DNA of 64,000 nucleotides from contig JAHHIJ010000004.1 of assembly GCA_019358985.1 (NCBI GenBank), forward strand, positions 203,616 to 267,615. The letters are read 5' to 3'. The position numbers and the translations under genes were made by a program. The stretch is from Tolypothrix brevis GSE-NOS-MK-07-07A (GTDB taxonomy: Bacteria > Cyanobacteriota > Cyanobacteriia > Cyanobacteriales > Nostocaceae). Numbering within the stretch: the first letter of the stretch is position 1; the number at the start of each line of letters is the position of its first letter. The notes under the pieces were generated by a model, which was not told where the DNA came from, searched no databases, and saw only the letters and a program-made list of their open reading frames with translations. Below are positions 25,589 through 35,337 of this stretch, piece by piece.

Positions 25589-26668
25589 ATGGATAACCAA
25601 GACAATTCCATACAGATTCAAGAGTTAGAAAAGACAACCCGCATCTTGCGGAAAAAGCTGGAACGTTGCGAAAATGAACGTCGTCAGTTAGAATCTCAAA
25701 TTGCCACAAAGGAATTTTTACTTAAGAAAGTCATTTATGAGTTAGAAGAGTCTCAGACAGACTTGCAGCACAGAAGTCAAGAGTTAGAGAATATGCTAGA
25801 TAGTTTGCATAAAATGCAAGCTCAGATGATTCAAAGCGAAAAGATGTCTGCTTTAGGTCAAATGGTGGCTGGCATTGCTCACGAAATCAACAATCCCGTT
25901 AGTTTTATTTACGGAAATCTCAGCCATATTCATCAATACACTCATGATTTACTGCGACTTGTTCAGCTTTATCACCGTTACTTCCCCAACCCACCGGCTG
26001 AAATTCAAACCGAACGCGAAACCATTGATTTAGAATTTCTGGAAAAAGACGCGATTATGGTATTGCGATCAATGAATATTGGAACAGAGCGTATCCGAGA
26101 TATTGTGCTGTCACTACGTAACTTCTCGCGCTTAGATGAAAGTGAGTTCAAAGCGGTGGATATTCATGAAGGTATCGACAATACTTTGATGATTTTACAG
26201 CACCGTCTCAAAGCCACTGACAAAAGACCAGAAATTCAGGTTATCAGAGACTACGGCAATTTATCAAATATAGAATGTTACGCGGGACAGCTCAACCAGG
26301 TGTTTATGAATATTCTAGTAAATGCGATTGACGCCCTCGAAGGGTTAAATGCCAAACGAACTTATCAAGAAATGCGGAATAATCCTTGTCACATCATGAT
26401 TCGTACTTCTGTTGTTGATTCGCAGTGGGTAAAAATTGCGATCGCTGACAATGGATCTGGGATTCCCGAATCGATTCAAAAAAAGATTTTCAATCCGTTC
26501 TTTACAACAAAACCTGTGGGCAAAGGAACAGGAATGGGAATGGCTATCAGCTATCAAATCATCACCGAAAAACATCGCGGCAAATTAGATTTTTTTTCCA
26601 CAGATGGAGAAGGAACGGAGTTTGTAGTTCAAATTCCGATGCGGCAGCAAGTCTCGGAAGTAGTTTAA
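25589..26668 (+). CDS. Sensor histidine kinase without input domain
   Basis: A 359-residue kinase. Residues 5-85 are a coiled coil. The H-box with the phospho-accepting histidine is GQMVAGIAHEINNPVSFIYG, and the catalytic ATPase domain shows the N box (NAIDALEG), a DNGSGIP G1 box and GKGTGMGMAISYQI. It lacks any membrane or PAS input, and the FIST protein just upstream likely supplies it. The H-box sequence is closely related to the HNOBA kinase at 56529. No response regulator is next to it. Confidence 0.9.
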   Translation: MDNQDNSIQIQELEKTTRILRKKLERCENERRQLESQIATKEFLLKKVIYELEESQTDLQHRSQELENMLDSLHKMQAQMIQSEKMSALGQMVAGIAHEINNPVSFIYGNLSHIHQYTHDLLRLVQLYHRYFPNPPAEIQTERETIDLEFLEKDAIMVLRSMNIGTERIRDIVLSLRNFSRLDESEFKAVDIHEGIDNTLMILQHRLKATDKRPEIQVIRDYGNLSNIECYAGQLNQVFMNILVNAIDALEGLNAKRTYQEMRNNPCHIMIRTSVVDSQWVKIAIADNGSGIPESIQKKIFNPFFTTKPVGKGTGMGMAISYQIITEKHRGKLDFFSTDGEGTEFVVQIPMRQQVSEVV

Positions 26669-26683
26669 GGCGGACTTTTGAGC

Positions 26684-26953
26684 CTAGTAAACTTCATCGT
26701 GATTACCAATGTCAACAAACACAGCGTTTCCGTCGTCAGTGAAGTAGAATAATACTCTTTCGTCGTACTCTATGCTAAAACTCCATAATTCTTTAAGCTT
26801 CCCTGATAACTTGTGAGTTTTCAGGCTTTGGTCGAAAGGATCGTTTGTAAACATCTCCAATTTTTGCCAAAACCTTGTTTCCAAGTCTACATTTCCTTTA
26901 ATTCGCTTTTTTAAAGCACGTTTAAAGGATGAACTAAAACTGACTTCCACCAT
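26684..26953 (-). CDS. RelE/ParE-type toxin (YafQ-like)
   Basis: An 89-residue protein of the RelE/ParE superfamily of mRNA-cleaving toxins: FKRALKKRIKGNVDLETRFWQKLE helix, KTHKLSGKLKELWSFSIEYDERVLFYF strand region and the ending VFVDIGNHDEVY, a classic RelE/YafQ C-terminus with a catalytic-type His. It starts at an ATG overlapping the stop codon of the upstream antitoxin by one base (TAATG). Confidence 0.85.
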   Translation of the reverse strand: MVEVSFSSSFKRALKKRIKGNVDLETRFWQKLEMFTNDPFDQSLKTHKLSGKLKELWSFSIEYDERVLFYFTDDGNAVFVDIGNHDEVY

Positions 26954-27159
26954 TAATCTTCTATTAGTTGTTTTAGTTCGTTGATATTATTAGAGAATTT
27001 AAGTTTACCGGTTTGCTCTTCTGCTTGGCTTATTTTCAAGTTTTCATATATTTCTTCTCGACGTTCTTCGCGCAAATACTGGCTTAATAATAGTTGAATT
27101 TCTTGTTTTTCTTCAATCGAAAGACTTTTGATTGTTTCTACTAAGTCACTGAAGCTCAT
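26953..27159 (-). CDS. Antitoxin of RelE/ParE-type pair
   Basis: A 68-residue acidic, fully helical protein directly upstream of and overlapping the toxin gene by one base. The N-terminal helix (SDLVETIKSLSIEEKQEIQLLLSQYL) may bind DNA, and the Glu-rich C-terminal half would wrap the toxin. Identification rests on size, order and overlap; the family cannot be named. A 41-base perfect palindrome lies upstream at 27231-27271. Confidence 0.75.
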   Translation of the reverse strand: MSFSDLVETIKSLSIEEKQEIQLLLSQYLREERREEIYENLKISQAEEQTGKLKFSNNINELKQLIED

Positions 27160-27230
27160 AAGCTGAAATACCTCGTAATTTTTACCTGGCTAATCTTTAT
27201 GATGACTTTTGTTTAGGATAGCAGATTATA

Positions 27231-27271
27231 CATATTGTAGAGACGTTCCGCCGGAACGTCTCTACAATATG
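27231..27271. repeat. 41-base perfect palindrome
   Basis: Arms CATATTGTAGAGACGTTCC and GGAACGTCTCTACAATATG are perfect 19-base inverted copies around a three-base centre. It shares the GTAGAGACG...CGTCTCTAC ends with other repeats in the window but has a different core. It sits between the toxin-antitoxin pair and the dnaJ gene. Confidence 0.85.
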
Positions 27272-27307
27272 GGGTGTTTTTATTAATGTATTCATTGCAT
27301 CTGATTC

Positions 27308-28303
27308 CTATCCAAGTAAATCAGCGCGGGGTTTAAAGGTTTCAATTTGCCGCAATTTTTCGTATAATTCTTTCTCTTCTTGGCTAATAGTTTTCGGAGT
27401 AACTATTTGAATTTCCACCAATTGATCGCCGCGTTTACCACCTTCGCTGGGGTAGCCTTTATTGGCAAGTCGGAATCGTTGACCAGATCTAACTCCTTGG
27501 GGAATTGACATTTTCACCGGTCCATCGAGGGTTGGTGCTTCTACTTGTCCTCCTAAAACGGCTTCGCTGGGAGTCACAGGTACTTGGCAAAATATATTCA
27601 AGCCTTCTACTTTAAACAGAGGATGCGGTTCGACGGTAATTTTTAGATACAAGTCTCCCCCACCAACGCCTTGGTCACGCAAGCGGATGGTTTGACCTGT
27701 TATCATACCTGGAGGCATAGTCACTTCTAGCGATCGCCCATCTTCTAAGCGAATGCGTTCATTACCGCCTACATAAGCTTTTTCTAGTGGTAAAGTTAAT
27801 CTCGCTTCTATATCTCGACGGTTGCTGCGAGGAGTTTTTGGTACTGTATATTGAACTTGACTTCTGGGGGTACGATATGGATCGCGGTTAGCGTCATCAA
27901 TAGAATCACTTGCCCCATTTCTATCCTTTTTTACACCGACAACTTGATTGATAAAGTCTTCAAAGTTAGCAAATTCGCTCGGATTTACGTCTTGAGTATT
28001 AGTGCGATCGCTCTTATTACCCCAACCTTTACCCTTTGATGCCTGTTGTTTGCCACTAAAGCCTCTTTGATTCCAGTAGCGGCTAAACTGATCGTATTGC
28101 GCTCGTTTGGTGGAATCGCTAAGAATTTCATAAGCTTCACCGATATCCTTAAATTTGTCTTCGGCTGCTTTGTTTCCCGGATTTAAGTCTGGGTGATACT
28201 GCCGTGCTAATCGGCGATAATTCTTTTTAATTTCCTCACTTGAGGCTTCTTTAGGTACTCCTAAAATTTCGTAATAATCCCGAAAATTCTGCAAATTTTG
28301 CAT
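27308..28303 (-). CDS. DnaJ-type co-chaperone without zinc finger
   Basis: A 331-residue type II J-protein. The J domain with HPD ([10 protein letters not shown]) is at residues 7-75; it is followed by a Gly/Ser/Asn linker and two C-terminal substrate-binding beta domains ([15 protein letters not shown]..., [17 protein letters not shown]...). No CxxCxGxG zinc motif is present, which places it with CbpA/DnaJ-B rather than canonical DnaJ. It is the second gene of a dnaK-dnaJ operon on the minus strand. Confidence 0.9.
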   Translation of the reverse strand: MQNLQNFRDYYEILGVPKEASSEEIKKNYRRLARQYHPDLNPGNKAAEDKFKDIGEAYEILSDSTKRAQYDQFSRYWNQRGFSGKQQASKGKGWGNKSDRTNTQDVNPSEFANFEDFINQVVGVKKDRNGASDSIDDANRDPYRTPRSQVQYTVPKTPRSNRRDIEARLTLPLEKAYVGGNERIRLEDGRSLEVTMPPGMITGQTIRLRDQGVGGGDLYLKITVEPHPLFKVEGLNIFCQVPVTPSEAVLGGQVEAPTLDGPVKMSIPQGVRSGQRFRLANKGYPSEGGKRGDQLVEIQIVTPKTISQEEKELYEKLRQIETFKPRADLLG

Positions 28304-28453
28304 AGTCAGTTTAACTATATATTTTATTAATATTTAATGGCTAATAGTGCTATTAACTATTACTTGTTATGAGAACGCAAATCCGAATCAATCAACTTCA
28401 TTTTGGCGCAATATGATGATACAAGGGCGGAAAACTCCGCCCATTTAAAAGCA

Positions 28454-30673
28454 CTATAACCAATCGTCGTCTTCATCATCCCAGTTATCTTGGAAACTTG
28501 GACGCGTGCGCCGTGAAGAACCGCTGTCATAGGAGGAGGGACGACTGTCTTTGTCTCTATAATCGCGGTTGCCGCTGTAATCCCTGTTATTGCCGTAGTC
28601 TTTATTGCCGCTGTAATCCCTGTTGCTGCTGTAATCTCTGTTGCTGCTGGAATCCCTGTTGCCGCTGTAATCCCTGTTATTGCCGTAGTCTCTGTTGCTG
28701 CTGGAATCCCTGTTATTGCCGTAGTCTCTGCCATAGGAATCGCGATCGCGATTATTATCTCTTAAATTGTCTCGATCACGTTCTTTTTCTTTTTCTTTAT
28801 CGCCGGTGAAGATTTCCTTGATCGTGCCAAACAAGTCATCCTCTTCGTCGTCAGCATAATATTGCCGAACTTCCCGATTTAGATCGTATAAAGCATCTTG
28901 CAGGTCAGCGTAAGTTTGGTCAATACCGCGATCGTCATTTTTTTGTAAACTTTCGCGTAGTTCCCGACAAATAGTGTCAATTCGTTGGCGCCTGTTTCGG
29001 GCAAATTGCATTCCGAAATCTAGCACCACTTCTCTCAGTTGTCTTTCTGCTGATAAAATTAAAGCCTCGGCACGGGTGCGTTTTTCTACTCGTTCTTTGC
29101 GTTCCCGGTCTTCATCAGCATATTTTTGAGCCTCCTGAATCATGCGGTTAACTTCCGACTCGCTTAAGGTGGAAGCACCTTGAATCGTTACACTTTGCTC
29201 TCTACCTGTAGTTCTATCTAAAGCCGTTACCTGTAAAATCCCGTTGGCATCGATATCAAAAGATACCTGAATTTGCGGGACTCCTCTTGGTGCCGGCGGA
29301 ATGCCATACAGCTTGAACCGTCCTAAAGACTTGTTATTTACTGCCATTTCCCGTTCACCTTGGACAGCGTGAATTTCCACCGTATTTTGGTTATTTTCTG
29401 ATGTGGAAAAAATGTCCGATCGCCTGACTGGTATAGTTGTATTGCGGGGAATCAGCTTTTTCATCACGCCGCCGATGGTTTCCAAGCCGATAGATAAAGG
29501 TGTGACATCCAAAAGCAGCACATCCTTAAGTTCTCCAGCGAGAATACCTGCCTGAATTGCCGCACCAACTGCCACAACTTCATCAGGATTCACATTTTCG
29601 TTGGGTTCGATACCGATTAAGTCACGCACTAACTGCTTTATCATTGGGATGCGTGTACATCCACCCACCAAGACAACTTCATCGATATCTTCAGGTGTCA
29701 AACCGGCATCTTTCAGCGCTCTTTTCACTGGTGTTCGTACCCGACTTACCAAGTCGGTGCATAAAGCTTCAAATTCCGAACGAGTTAGACGAGTTTCGAT
29801 ATGTTTGGGACCTTCTTCTGTGGCAGTGATGAAGGGTAAGTTAATATCGGTGACGCTGACAGCAGAAAGTTCGATTTTAGCTTTTTCCGCTGCTTCCATG
29901 AGGCGTTGTAAAGCTTGGCGATCGCTTCTTCTTAAGTCTACTCCTTCTGTTTCCAGAAATTGATCTGCCAACCAATCTACAACCTTTTTGTCAAAATCAT
30001 TACCCCCTAACTGCGTATCTCCACTAGTAGATTTAACTTCAAATACGCCATCACCAACTTCCAAAATCGAGACATCGAAGGTGCCACCACCCAAATCGAA
30101 TACTAAGATTGTCTCCGTATCACCCCGATCCAATCCATAAGCCAAAGAAGCTGCGGTAGGTTCATTGAGGATTCGCAATACATCTAAACCGGCAATTCGA
30201 CCAGCATCTCGCGTCGCTTGCCGTTGAGAATCGTTAAAATAAGCAGGTACGGTAATTACTGCGCCGGTGACTGTATCGCCTAAATAACGACTTGCATCGT
30301 CTGCCAGTTTTTTCAGCACCATTGCGGAAATTTCTTCTGGGGCGAAGTCTTTACTGAGTTTAGGGCAGATTATTTGAATATTGCCTACTTCGTCTTTGCG
30401 AATTGTGTAGGGTACTCGCTTTGATTCTGAACTCAGTTCGCTATACCTACGTCCAATGAAGCGTTTTACGGCAAAAAAGGTATTTTGTGGGTTGAGGACG
30501 GTTTGACGCCGTGCCATTTGCCCAACTACCCTTTCACCTTCTTTGCTGAAGCCAACGACGGAGGGGGTTGTTCGCATTCCTTCTGCATTGGCAATCACCA
30601 CCGGCTTGCCACCCTCCATGACGGCGACTACTGAGTTGGTTGTACCCAAGTCGATGCCGACTACCTTGCCCAT
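28454..30673 (-). CDS. dnaK: Hsp70 chaperone DnaK with extended repeat tail
   Basis: A 739-residue Hsp70. The ATPase domain has [13 protein letters not shown] and [12 protein letters not shown]; the substrate-binding domain follows the linker [20 protein letters not shown]. Instead of the short EEVD-like tail, residues 650-703 are nine hexapeptides of the type [12 protein letters not shown], followed by an acidic-aromatic end DDEDDDWL. Cyanobacteria have several DnaK paralogues; a long C-terminal extension and an adjacent dnaJ fit the DnaK3-like form, but I do not assign the number with certainty. No CIRCE element lies upstream. Confidence 0.95.
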   Translation of the reverse strand: MGKVVGIDLGTTNSVVAVMEGGKPVVIANAEGMRTTPSVVGFSKEGERVVGQMARRQTVLNPQNTFFAVKRFIGRRYSELSSESKRVPYTIRKDEVGNIQIICPKLSKDFAPEEISAMVLKKLADDASRYLGDTVTGAVITVPAYFNDSQRQATRDAGRIAGLDVLRILNEPTAASLAYGLDRGDTETILVFDLGGGTFDVSILEVGDGVFEVKSTSGDTQLGGNDFDKKVVDWLADQFLETEGVDLRRSDRQALQRLMEAAEKAKIELSAVSVTDINLPFITATEEGPKHIETRLTRSEFEALCTDLVSRVRTPVKRALKDAGLTPEDIDEVVLVGGCTRIPMIKQLVRDLIGIEPNENVNPDEVVAVGAAIQAGILAGELKDVLLLDVTPLSIGLETIGGVMKKLIPRNTTIPVRRSDIFSTSENNQNTVEIHAVQGEREMAVNNKSLGRFKLYGIPPAPRGVPQIQVSFDIDANGILQVTALDRTTGREQSVTIQGASTLSESEVNRMIQEAQKYADEDRERKERVEKRTRAEALILSAERQLREVVLDFGMQFARNRRQRIDTICRELRESLQKNDDRGIDQTYADLQDALYDLNREVRQYYADDEEDDLFGTIKEIFTGDKEKEKERDRDNLRDNNRDRDSYGRDYGNNRDSSSNRDYGNNRDYSGNRDSSSNRDYSSNRDYSGNKDYGNNRDYSGNRDYRDKDSRPSSYDSGSSRRTRPSFQDNWDDEDDDWL
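28565..28726 (-). repeat. Hexapeptide tandem repeats within dnaK
   Basis: Nine 18-base units encode hexapeptides that end in NR or NK ([30 protein letters not shown]). Translated in other frames the tract yields spurious repetitive Cys- or Thr/Ala-rich frames. Confidence 0.85.
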
Positions 30674-30726
30674 GCGTTGCTGTTCTCCTAAGTGTCTAAT
30701 AAAATTTATTTGTTTGCAAGCAATGC

Positions 30727-31638
30727 TTGATTTATTCTATCTTGCAGTTGGGAATTACACTTGAAACAGCGTTCATTGCTATAATTCATCTGAATTTAAA
30801 AAATCTTCTGCAAACTCATCTTACGTTTATAGCCCGCGATCGCGATCCATATTTGGCGACTGCCGGACATTTTTTTGTCCAACAATACATTCGCGAACAA
30901 TTTGAACAATCGGGAAGTGTGGAAATCCACACCTTTGAAGCAAAGGGCAAAGCTGGTAAAAACCTGATACTGAATTTACCTCCCCAAGAGCGATCGCTTC
31001 ATAAAAATTTACCACCAATTTTAATTGCAGCACATTATGATGCTGTACCAGGAACACCAGGAGCTGATGATAATGCTACAGGTGTTGCTGTGTTGCTGGA
31101 ATTAGCAAGAATGTTTGCCACCGAACCAATCAAATATCCTTTGCGATTGGTTGCTTTTGATATGGAAGAATATGGCTTAGTTGGTAGCGCTGATTATGCA
31201 GCTAAGTTAAAGCAAGAAAAGCAACCATTACGCTTGATGATGTCTTTGGAAATGTTGGGTTATTGCGATGCAACTCCTAATTCGCAAAATTATCCCCCAC
31301 CTTTAGAACGCTTTTATCCAAATAAAGGCGATTTTATTGCTTTAATTGGCAATTTGCGGACATTGCCTGATTTAATTAATCTGAGTCGCACTATTCGTCA
31401 ATCTGGTACACCTAGCGAATGGCTACCTGTGCCAAATAGAGGTTTAATTGTTCGTGAAACAAGACTAAGTGATCATGCACCTTTTTGGGATGCGGGTTAT
31501 CCAGCAATTATGGTGACAGATACGGCTCATATGCGAAATCCACATTATCACAAACCAAGTGATGCGATCGCAACTTTGAATTTAGATTTTCTTACAGGCG
31601 TCTGTCAAGGTTTGGAAAAAGGTATTAGGAACTTGTGA
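30727..31638 (+). CDS. M28 family zinc metallopeptidase
   Basis: A 303-residue aminopeptidase-like protein of family M28. The co-catalytic zinc ligands are visible in order: [19 protein letters not shown] (His and Asp), [14 protein letters not shown] (Glu-Glu), SLEMLGYCD and [12 protein letters not shown] (final His). No signal peptide is present, so it may be intracellular. The start at 30727 overlaps the dnaK promoter region; the first 25 residues are not family-like and the true start could be a downstream or non-ATG codon. Confidence 0.85.
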   Translation: MIYSILQLGITLETAFIAIIHLNLKNLLQTHLTFIARDRDPYLATAGHFFVQQYIREQFEQSGSVEIHTFEAKGKAGKNLILNLPPQERSLHKNLPPILIAAHYDAVPGTPGADDNATGVAVLLELARMFATEPIKYPLRLVAFDMEEYGLVGSADYAAKLKQEKQPLRLMMSLEMLGYCDATPNSQNYPPPLERFYPNKGDFIALIGNLRTLPDLINLSRTIRQSGTPSEWLPVPNRGLIVRETRLSDHAPFWDAGYPAIMVTDTAHMRNPHYHKPSDAIATLNLDFLTGVCQGLEKGIRNL

Positions 31639-31799
31639 AAAATTTGTCGGGTTGGGGTTTCCCTATCCTTGACTTGACGACAATCGATGCGATCGCAATC
31701 ATTAATTGATATAAGTAGCTAAACCTAACAAAAGCCAACAATTGCGAGATTTGGTAATTTTTGTCATAATTATACCCAACGTCGCTTAGTCAAAAACCG

Positions 31800-34076
31800 A
31801 TGGTTTGGGCATCTGGACAGCAGCTACAAGGCGGAAAGTACGTAATCGAGCAGGTACTTGGACAAGGTGGATTTGGTATCACCTACAAGGCACGTCATAC
31901 TGAGCTTGACGCTTTCGTAGTGATTAAAACCCCAAATGACAACTTGAGAAATGACCCAGAATATCCTAAATTTATCAAACGGTTTCGAGAAGAAGGACAG
32001 CGACTAGAAAAACTTTCGGAAACACAGCATCCAAATATTGTCCGCGTTAGAGATTTATTTCACGAGGGTGGTATTTATTGTTTGGTAATGGATTTTGTCC
32101 AGGGAGATAGTTTATTTAACCTGATTCAAAAAACAGGAGCATTGCCCACAGAAGAAGCTGTTAAATATATTAGTCAAATTGGTGATGCATTGAAAATAGT
32201 ACACCAAGCCGGATTGGTACATCGAGATGCCCATCCTGGTAATATTATGGTGCAGCAAGCTGGTAAAGCTGTATTAATCGACTTGGGCATTGCTGGTGAA
32301 ACTATCCCCAAAACCGTTAGTTCAAAGGTTTTTGCCAATCCAGCGTTTGCACCCTATGAACAAATGCGAGGAGATAGAAAACCATCCGTTGATATCTACT
32401 CATTAGCAGCTTCACTTTACTATGCGGTAACAGGTAAATTTCCCGAAGCTGCTATTAACCGTAGGCTTTATAGTATGGCATTAGTTTCGCCACAAGAGCA
32501 TATTTCTAGTATTAGCAACGAATTAAACCAAGCAATTCTCAAAGGGATGGAACTGGAACCAGAAAATCGTCCCCAAACAATGCAAGAATGGTTGGAAATG
32601 CTCACAGTAGCGGTAACAACTTGGACAACTGGATATCAATTACATAATGGAAAATACACGATAGAAAAAGTTCTTGCTCAAGGTGGTTTTGGCATTACTT
32701 ATTTGGCTGTAGATGAAAATCAAGAACGAATTGTGATCAAAACCTTGAATGAAACAGTCCAAAAACGTCCAGATTTTGCCAAACTTCAACAAGATTTTCT
32801 CAACGAAGCTGTAAAATTAGCAAAATGCAATCATCCTCATATTGTCAAGGTTAAAGAAGTATTCCAAGAAGGAAAACTTTGGTGCATGGCAATGGAATAT
32901 ATTCAGGGCGAACATTTTGCAGATAGAGTTGTAAATCGGGGTGTGTTATCGGAAGCTGAAGCGGTGGGATATATTCAGCAAATTGGCGAAGCATTAACGA
33001 TAGTTCACAATAATGGATTATTGCATCGGGATGTGAAACCAGCAAATATTATTGTGCGATCTAACCAACGAGAAGCTGTATTAATTGATTTTGGAATTGC
33101 ACGCGAATTTGTCCCTAGTATAACCCAGTTACATACGCCATATCTTTCTCATTGTTTCGCACCCATAGAGCAATATCAAAGTGTAGCAAAACGTGGTGCT
33201 TATACAGATGTTTATGCTTTAGCCGCAACGCTGTATTTTTTATTAACAAATAGGCTACCGTATCCAGCGATAAATAGAGCTAGCGGTATGGTATTGGAGT
33301 CACCTAAAAGTATTAATTTGAATATTAGCGATCGCCTAAATCAAGCAATCCTCAAAGGGATGGAATTGGCACCAGAAAACCGTCCCCAAACTATGCATGA
33401 ATGGCTGGAGTTGTTAAAGGAGCCTCCGACTCAATCAAATACATCCTCAACAACGGCAAACGTATTAAAAAATAAAAAATTTATCTACATTATGTCATCT
33501 GCTCTAATAGTCATGCTAGCAGGCTTGTTGATATATTATTATATAACTCGAAAAAAACCACCTAGTCCTTTTAATCAGGTAGCACAAGACAGTAGTCGTC
33601 AGAAAAGCGGTCAAGTTTCTCCTGATAGTTCTGCAAACCAACGTGATTATTTTTTTAGATATGACTTTTCTAAATTTTTTCCATTAAGTGACTCAGAATT
33701 TCAAATCGTGTCTAGTGAGCAAACAGCATATCATCTCAAATTTTTCATGAAAAAGGATGTTAAAATTGTAGCTGCACTAAGTATCTCTGATATCGAAGAC
33801 AAAAATCCTTATCCAGCAAACTTTGCTAATATCACCAAAAAAATAGCAGGTTATCCAGCCATTGTTGATATAAATAATACGATCATTCTGGTTGGAGAGT
33901 TTGAAGTGAGAGTACGCTCTATTGATTCGTCATTTACAGCAAGCGATCGTATAGAATGGATACAAAAATTTGATCTGAGTGGCTTGTCAAAATGCTCTAT
34001 TGAAGTGTCAGATACACTACTGAAAAAATGTGGGGTGCCGGAAACGGTAGACCCTTTATTCCACCCCAACAAATGA
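31800..34076 (+). CDS. Ser/Thr protein kinase with two tandem kinase domains and membrane anchor
   Basis: A 758-residue protein. Kinase domain 1 (about 10-270) has GQGGFGITYKA, VVIK, HRDAHPGN (residues 141-148) and DLG; kinase domain 2 (about 277-540) has AQGGFGITYLA, VIK, HRDVKPAN (409-416) and DFG. Both end with LNQAILKGMELEPENRPQTM-type sequence, showing an internal duplication. Domain 1 has His instead of the conserved catalytic-loop Lys and DLG instead of DFG, so it may be weak or regulatory. A single membrane span (about 562-582) precedes a 170-residue extracytoplasmic domain I cannot assign. Typical of the large PKN2-type kinase set of filamentous cyanobacteria. Confidence 0.9.
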   Translation: MVWASGQQLQGGKYVIEQVLGQGGFGITYKARHTELDAFVVIKTPNDNLRNDPEYPKFIKRFREEGQRLEKLSETQHPNIVRVRDLFHEGGIYCLVMDFVQGDSLFNLIQKTGALPTEEAVKYISQIGDALKIVHQAGLVHRDAHPGNIMVQQAGKAVLIDLGIAGETIPKTVSSKVFANPAFAPYEQMRGDRKPSVDIYSLAASLYYAVTGKFPEAAINRRLYSMALVSPQEHISSISNELNQAILKGMELEPENRPQTMQEWLEMLTVAVTTWTTGYQLHNGKYTIEKVLAQGGFGITYLAVDENQERIVIKTLNETVQKRPDFAKLQQDFLNEAVKLAKCNHPHIVKVKEVFQEGKLWCMAMEYIQGEHFADRVVNRGVLSEAEAVGYIQQIGEALTIVHNNGLLHRDVKPANIIVRSNQREAVLIDFGIAREFVPSITQLHTPYLSHCFAPIEQYQSVAKRGAYTDVYALAATLYFLLTNRLPYPAINRASGMVLESPKSINLNISDRLNQAILKGMELAPENRPQTMHEWLELLKEPPTQSNTSSTTANVLKNKKFIYIMSSALIVMLAGLLIYYYITRKKPPSPFNQVAQDSSRQKSGQVSPDSSANQRDYFFRYDFSKFFPLSDSEFQIVSSEQTAYHLKFFMKKDVKIVAALSISDIEDKNPYPANFANITKKIAGYPAIVDINNTIILVGEFEVRVRSIDSSFTASDRIEWIQKFDLSGLSKCSIEVSDTLLKKCGVPETVDPLFHPNK

Positions 34077-34104
34077 TATCGGTAAAATATAAATCCATTC
34101 AAAA

Positions 34105-34200
34105 AATATATTTGGTGTGTTCGCACAACATAAAAGCGATCGCAATATCCTAAATACTGCGATCGCATTTTTTGAGAGAATATTTATTGGTGCGATCGCG
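34105..34200. repeat. HIP1-containing repeat, array A
   Basis: Contains three GCGATCGC octamers (34136, near 34160 and 34192) linked by GCATTTTTTGAGAGAATATTTA and TGGTGCGATCGC. The same linker sequences recur at 35224, 36271 and 37143. It may also form the terminator of the kinase gene, as two octamers pair and are followed by six T. Confidence 0.7.
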
Positions 34201-34272
34201 TACCTTTTACAATTTTGGAATATGGAGCATTCGTTGGGTTATTTTATAAAATTAAAGCAGTAATTTGGTCAG

Positions 34273-35136
34273 TTAACTTTCAACTGCTTCTAACCAAGTT
34301 TGCAAATCAGCCATACTGGTAAAATCAAGCAATGCTTCGCCAAGATTTTCTAATTGTTCCAAAGAAAGAGATTCAACGTGCGATCGTACTTCTTGAGGTA
34401 ATTCTCCCACTCGACGATTTAATAAACGCAAAACGAGCGATTTTTCTCTTTGTAAACCCCGTTGCTCTCCTTCCTGTATTCCCTCCTGCTTAATCTCTCT
34501 ATAAACTTGTGTTTCTTTAAGTGTAATTCCTAACATTTTTTCTACCTCCTGTTGACTCTTGCCTTCAAACTTGTACACCATGATTGTGGTGAGTAATTCC
34601 ATTATGACGCGATTTGCAGGCGCTGGAGTTGACTGCTGACTTCTTGTGAGTAAATACCTTGCTTCCTCAGTAGCTTGCTCATCTTCTAGCGTTGTCAACA
34701 CCATTAATGCAACCCACACAGGTAAGGAACGAATATCCCCCAATTCATCTAAATATATGCGATTCACCTGGGGGCTGTTAAGTTGACTTAAGTAAGGACG
34801 AATCTCGCTTTGTTCCAAACTGCGGGATGGGTATATGATGACTATGTGTAAATTACTAAATCTGTCACGATTGCGGTAAAAATACAGATAAGATTCGGCA
34901 AAAACCCTTTCGTATAGCCTTTCATCCTTATAAAACTGCACCTCACAAAAATACACCACACCTGGATTTTCGCTTTGTGGTGGTAAGAATACGCCATCGA
35001 TTTCAAATTTTGGTTCTTTGACAGCTACCGAATCAAATCTGTATTCGTTTGCATCAGTTGGTGGATTTGTCAGTAACTCAAATAACAAACTGGGTGATTG
35101 TTGGAAAAGTTTATAAAAAATCGAATCCCTACGCAT
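34273..35136 (-). CDS. Rpn family / DUF2887 putative nuclease
   Basis: A 287-residue member of the recombination-promoting-nuclease (Rpn) / transposase_31-like group of the PD-(D/E)XK superfamily. Recognised by DSIFYKLFQQSPSLLFELL, EIDGVFLPP, VVYFCEVQFYKDERLYERVFAE (E-x-Q active-site strand) and a C-terminal GKSQQEVEKMLGI helix-turn-helix-like part. Its coiled-coil-like tail contains a QEGIQEGEQRGLQ repeat common in this family. Cellular role is unsettled. It lies in a repeat-rich stretch with a second Rpn-type gene divergent to it. Confidence 0.85.
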   Translation of the reverse strand: MRRDSIFYKLFQQSPSLLFELLTNPPTDANEYRFDSVAVKEPKFEIDGVFLPPQSENPGVVYFCEVQFYKDERLYERVFAESYLYFYRNRDRFSNLHIVIIYPSRSLEQSEIRPYLSQLNSPQVNRIYLDELGDIRSLPVWVALMVLTTLEDEQATEEARYLLTRSQQSTPAPANRVIMELLTTIMVYKFEGKSQQEVEKMLGITLKETQVYREIKQEGIQEGEQRGLQREKSLVLRLLNRRVGELPQEVRSHVESLSLEQLENLGEALLDFTSMADLQTWLEAVES

Positions 35137-35223
35137 GAAACATTTGCCTAAATCGGTGCAATAATCAAATACTTGCTCTCAATGATCTTAACTGTCAAAA
35201 GCCCATTGTATTTAATAATATAT

Positions 35224-35310
35224 TGATGCGATCGCCAGCACAATATAAAAGCGATCGCATTTTTAAAGACATATATTTTTGGTGCGATCGCAGAATTAAG
35301 GCGATCGCGT
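35224..35310. repeat. HIP1-containing repeat, array B
   Basis: Four GCGATCGC octamers (35228, 35251, 35284, 35301) joined by CCAGCACAATATAAAA and ATTTTTAAAGACATATATTT linkers that recur at array D. Located in the divergent promoter region of the two Rpn-type genes. Confidence 0.75.
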
Positions 35311-35337
35311 GCCAGTTAGAATTTTGGATAAAAAATT

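Noticed and set aside
28360..28734. Thr/Ala-rich minus-strand frame overlapping the dnaK end
   Set aside because: Alternative-frame reading of the same repeats; no family similarity and dnaK clearly uses the other frame.
28498..28809. Plus-strand Cys-rich frame opposite dnaK
   Set aside because: It is the antisense reading of the hexapeptide repeat tract in dnaK; composition comes from the 18-base repeat and it has no start signal.
30674..30726. CIRCE/HrcA operator upstream of dnaK
   Set aside because: No TTAGCACTC-N9-GAGTGCTAA sequence is present in the upstream region.
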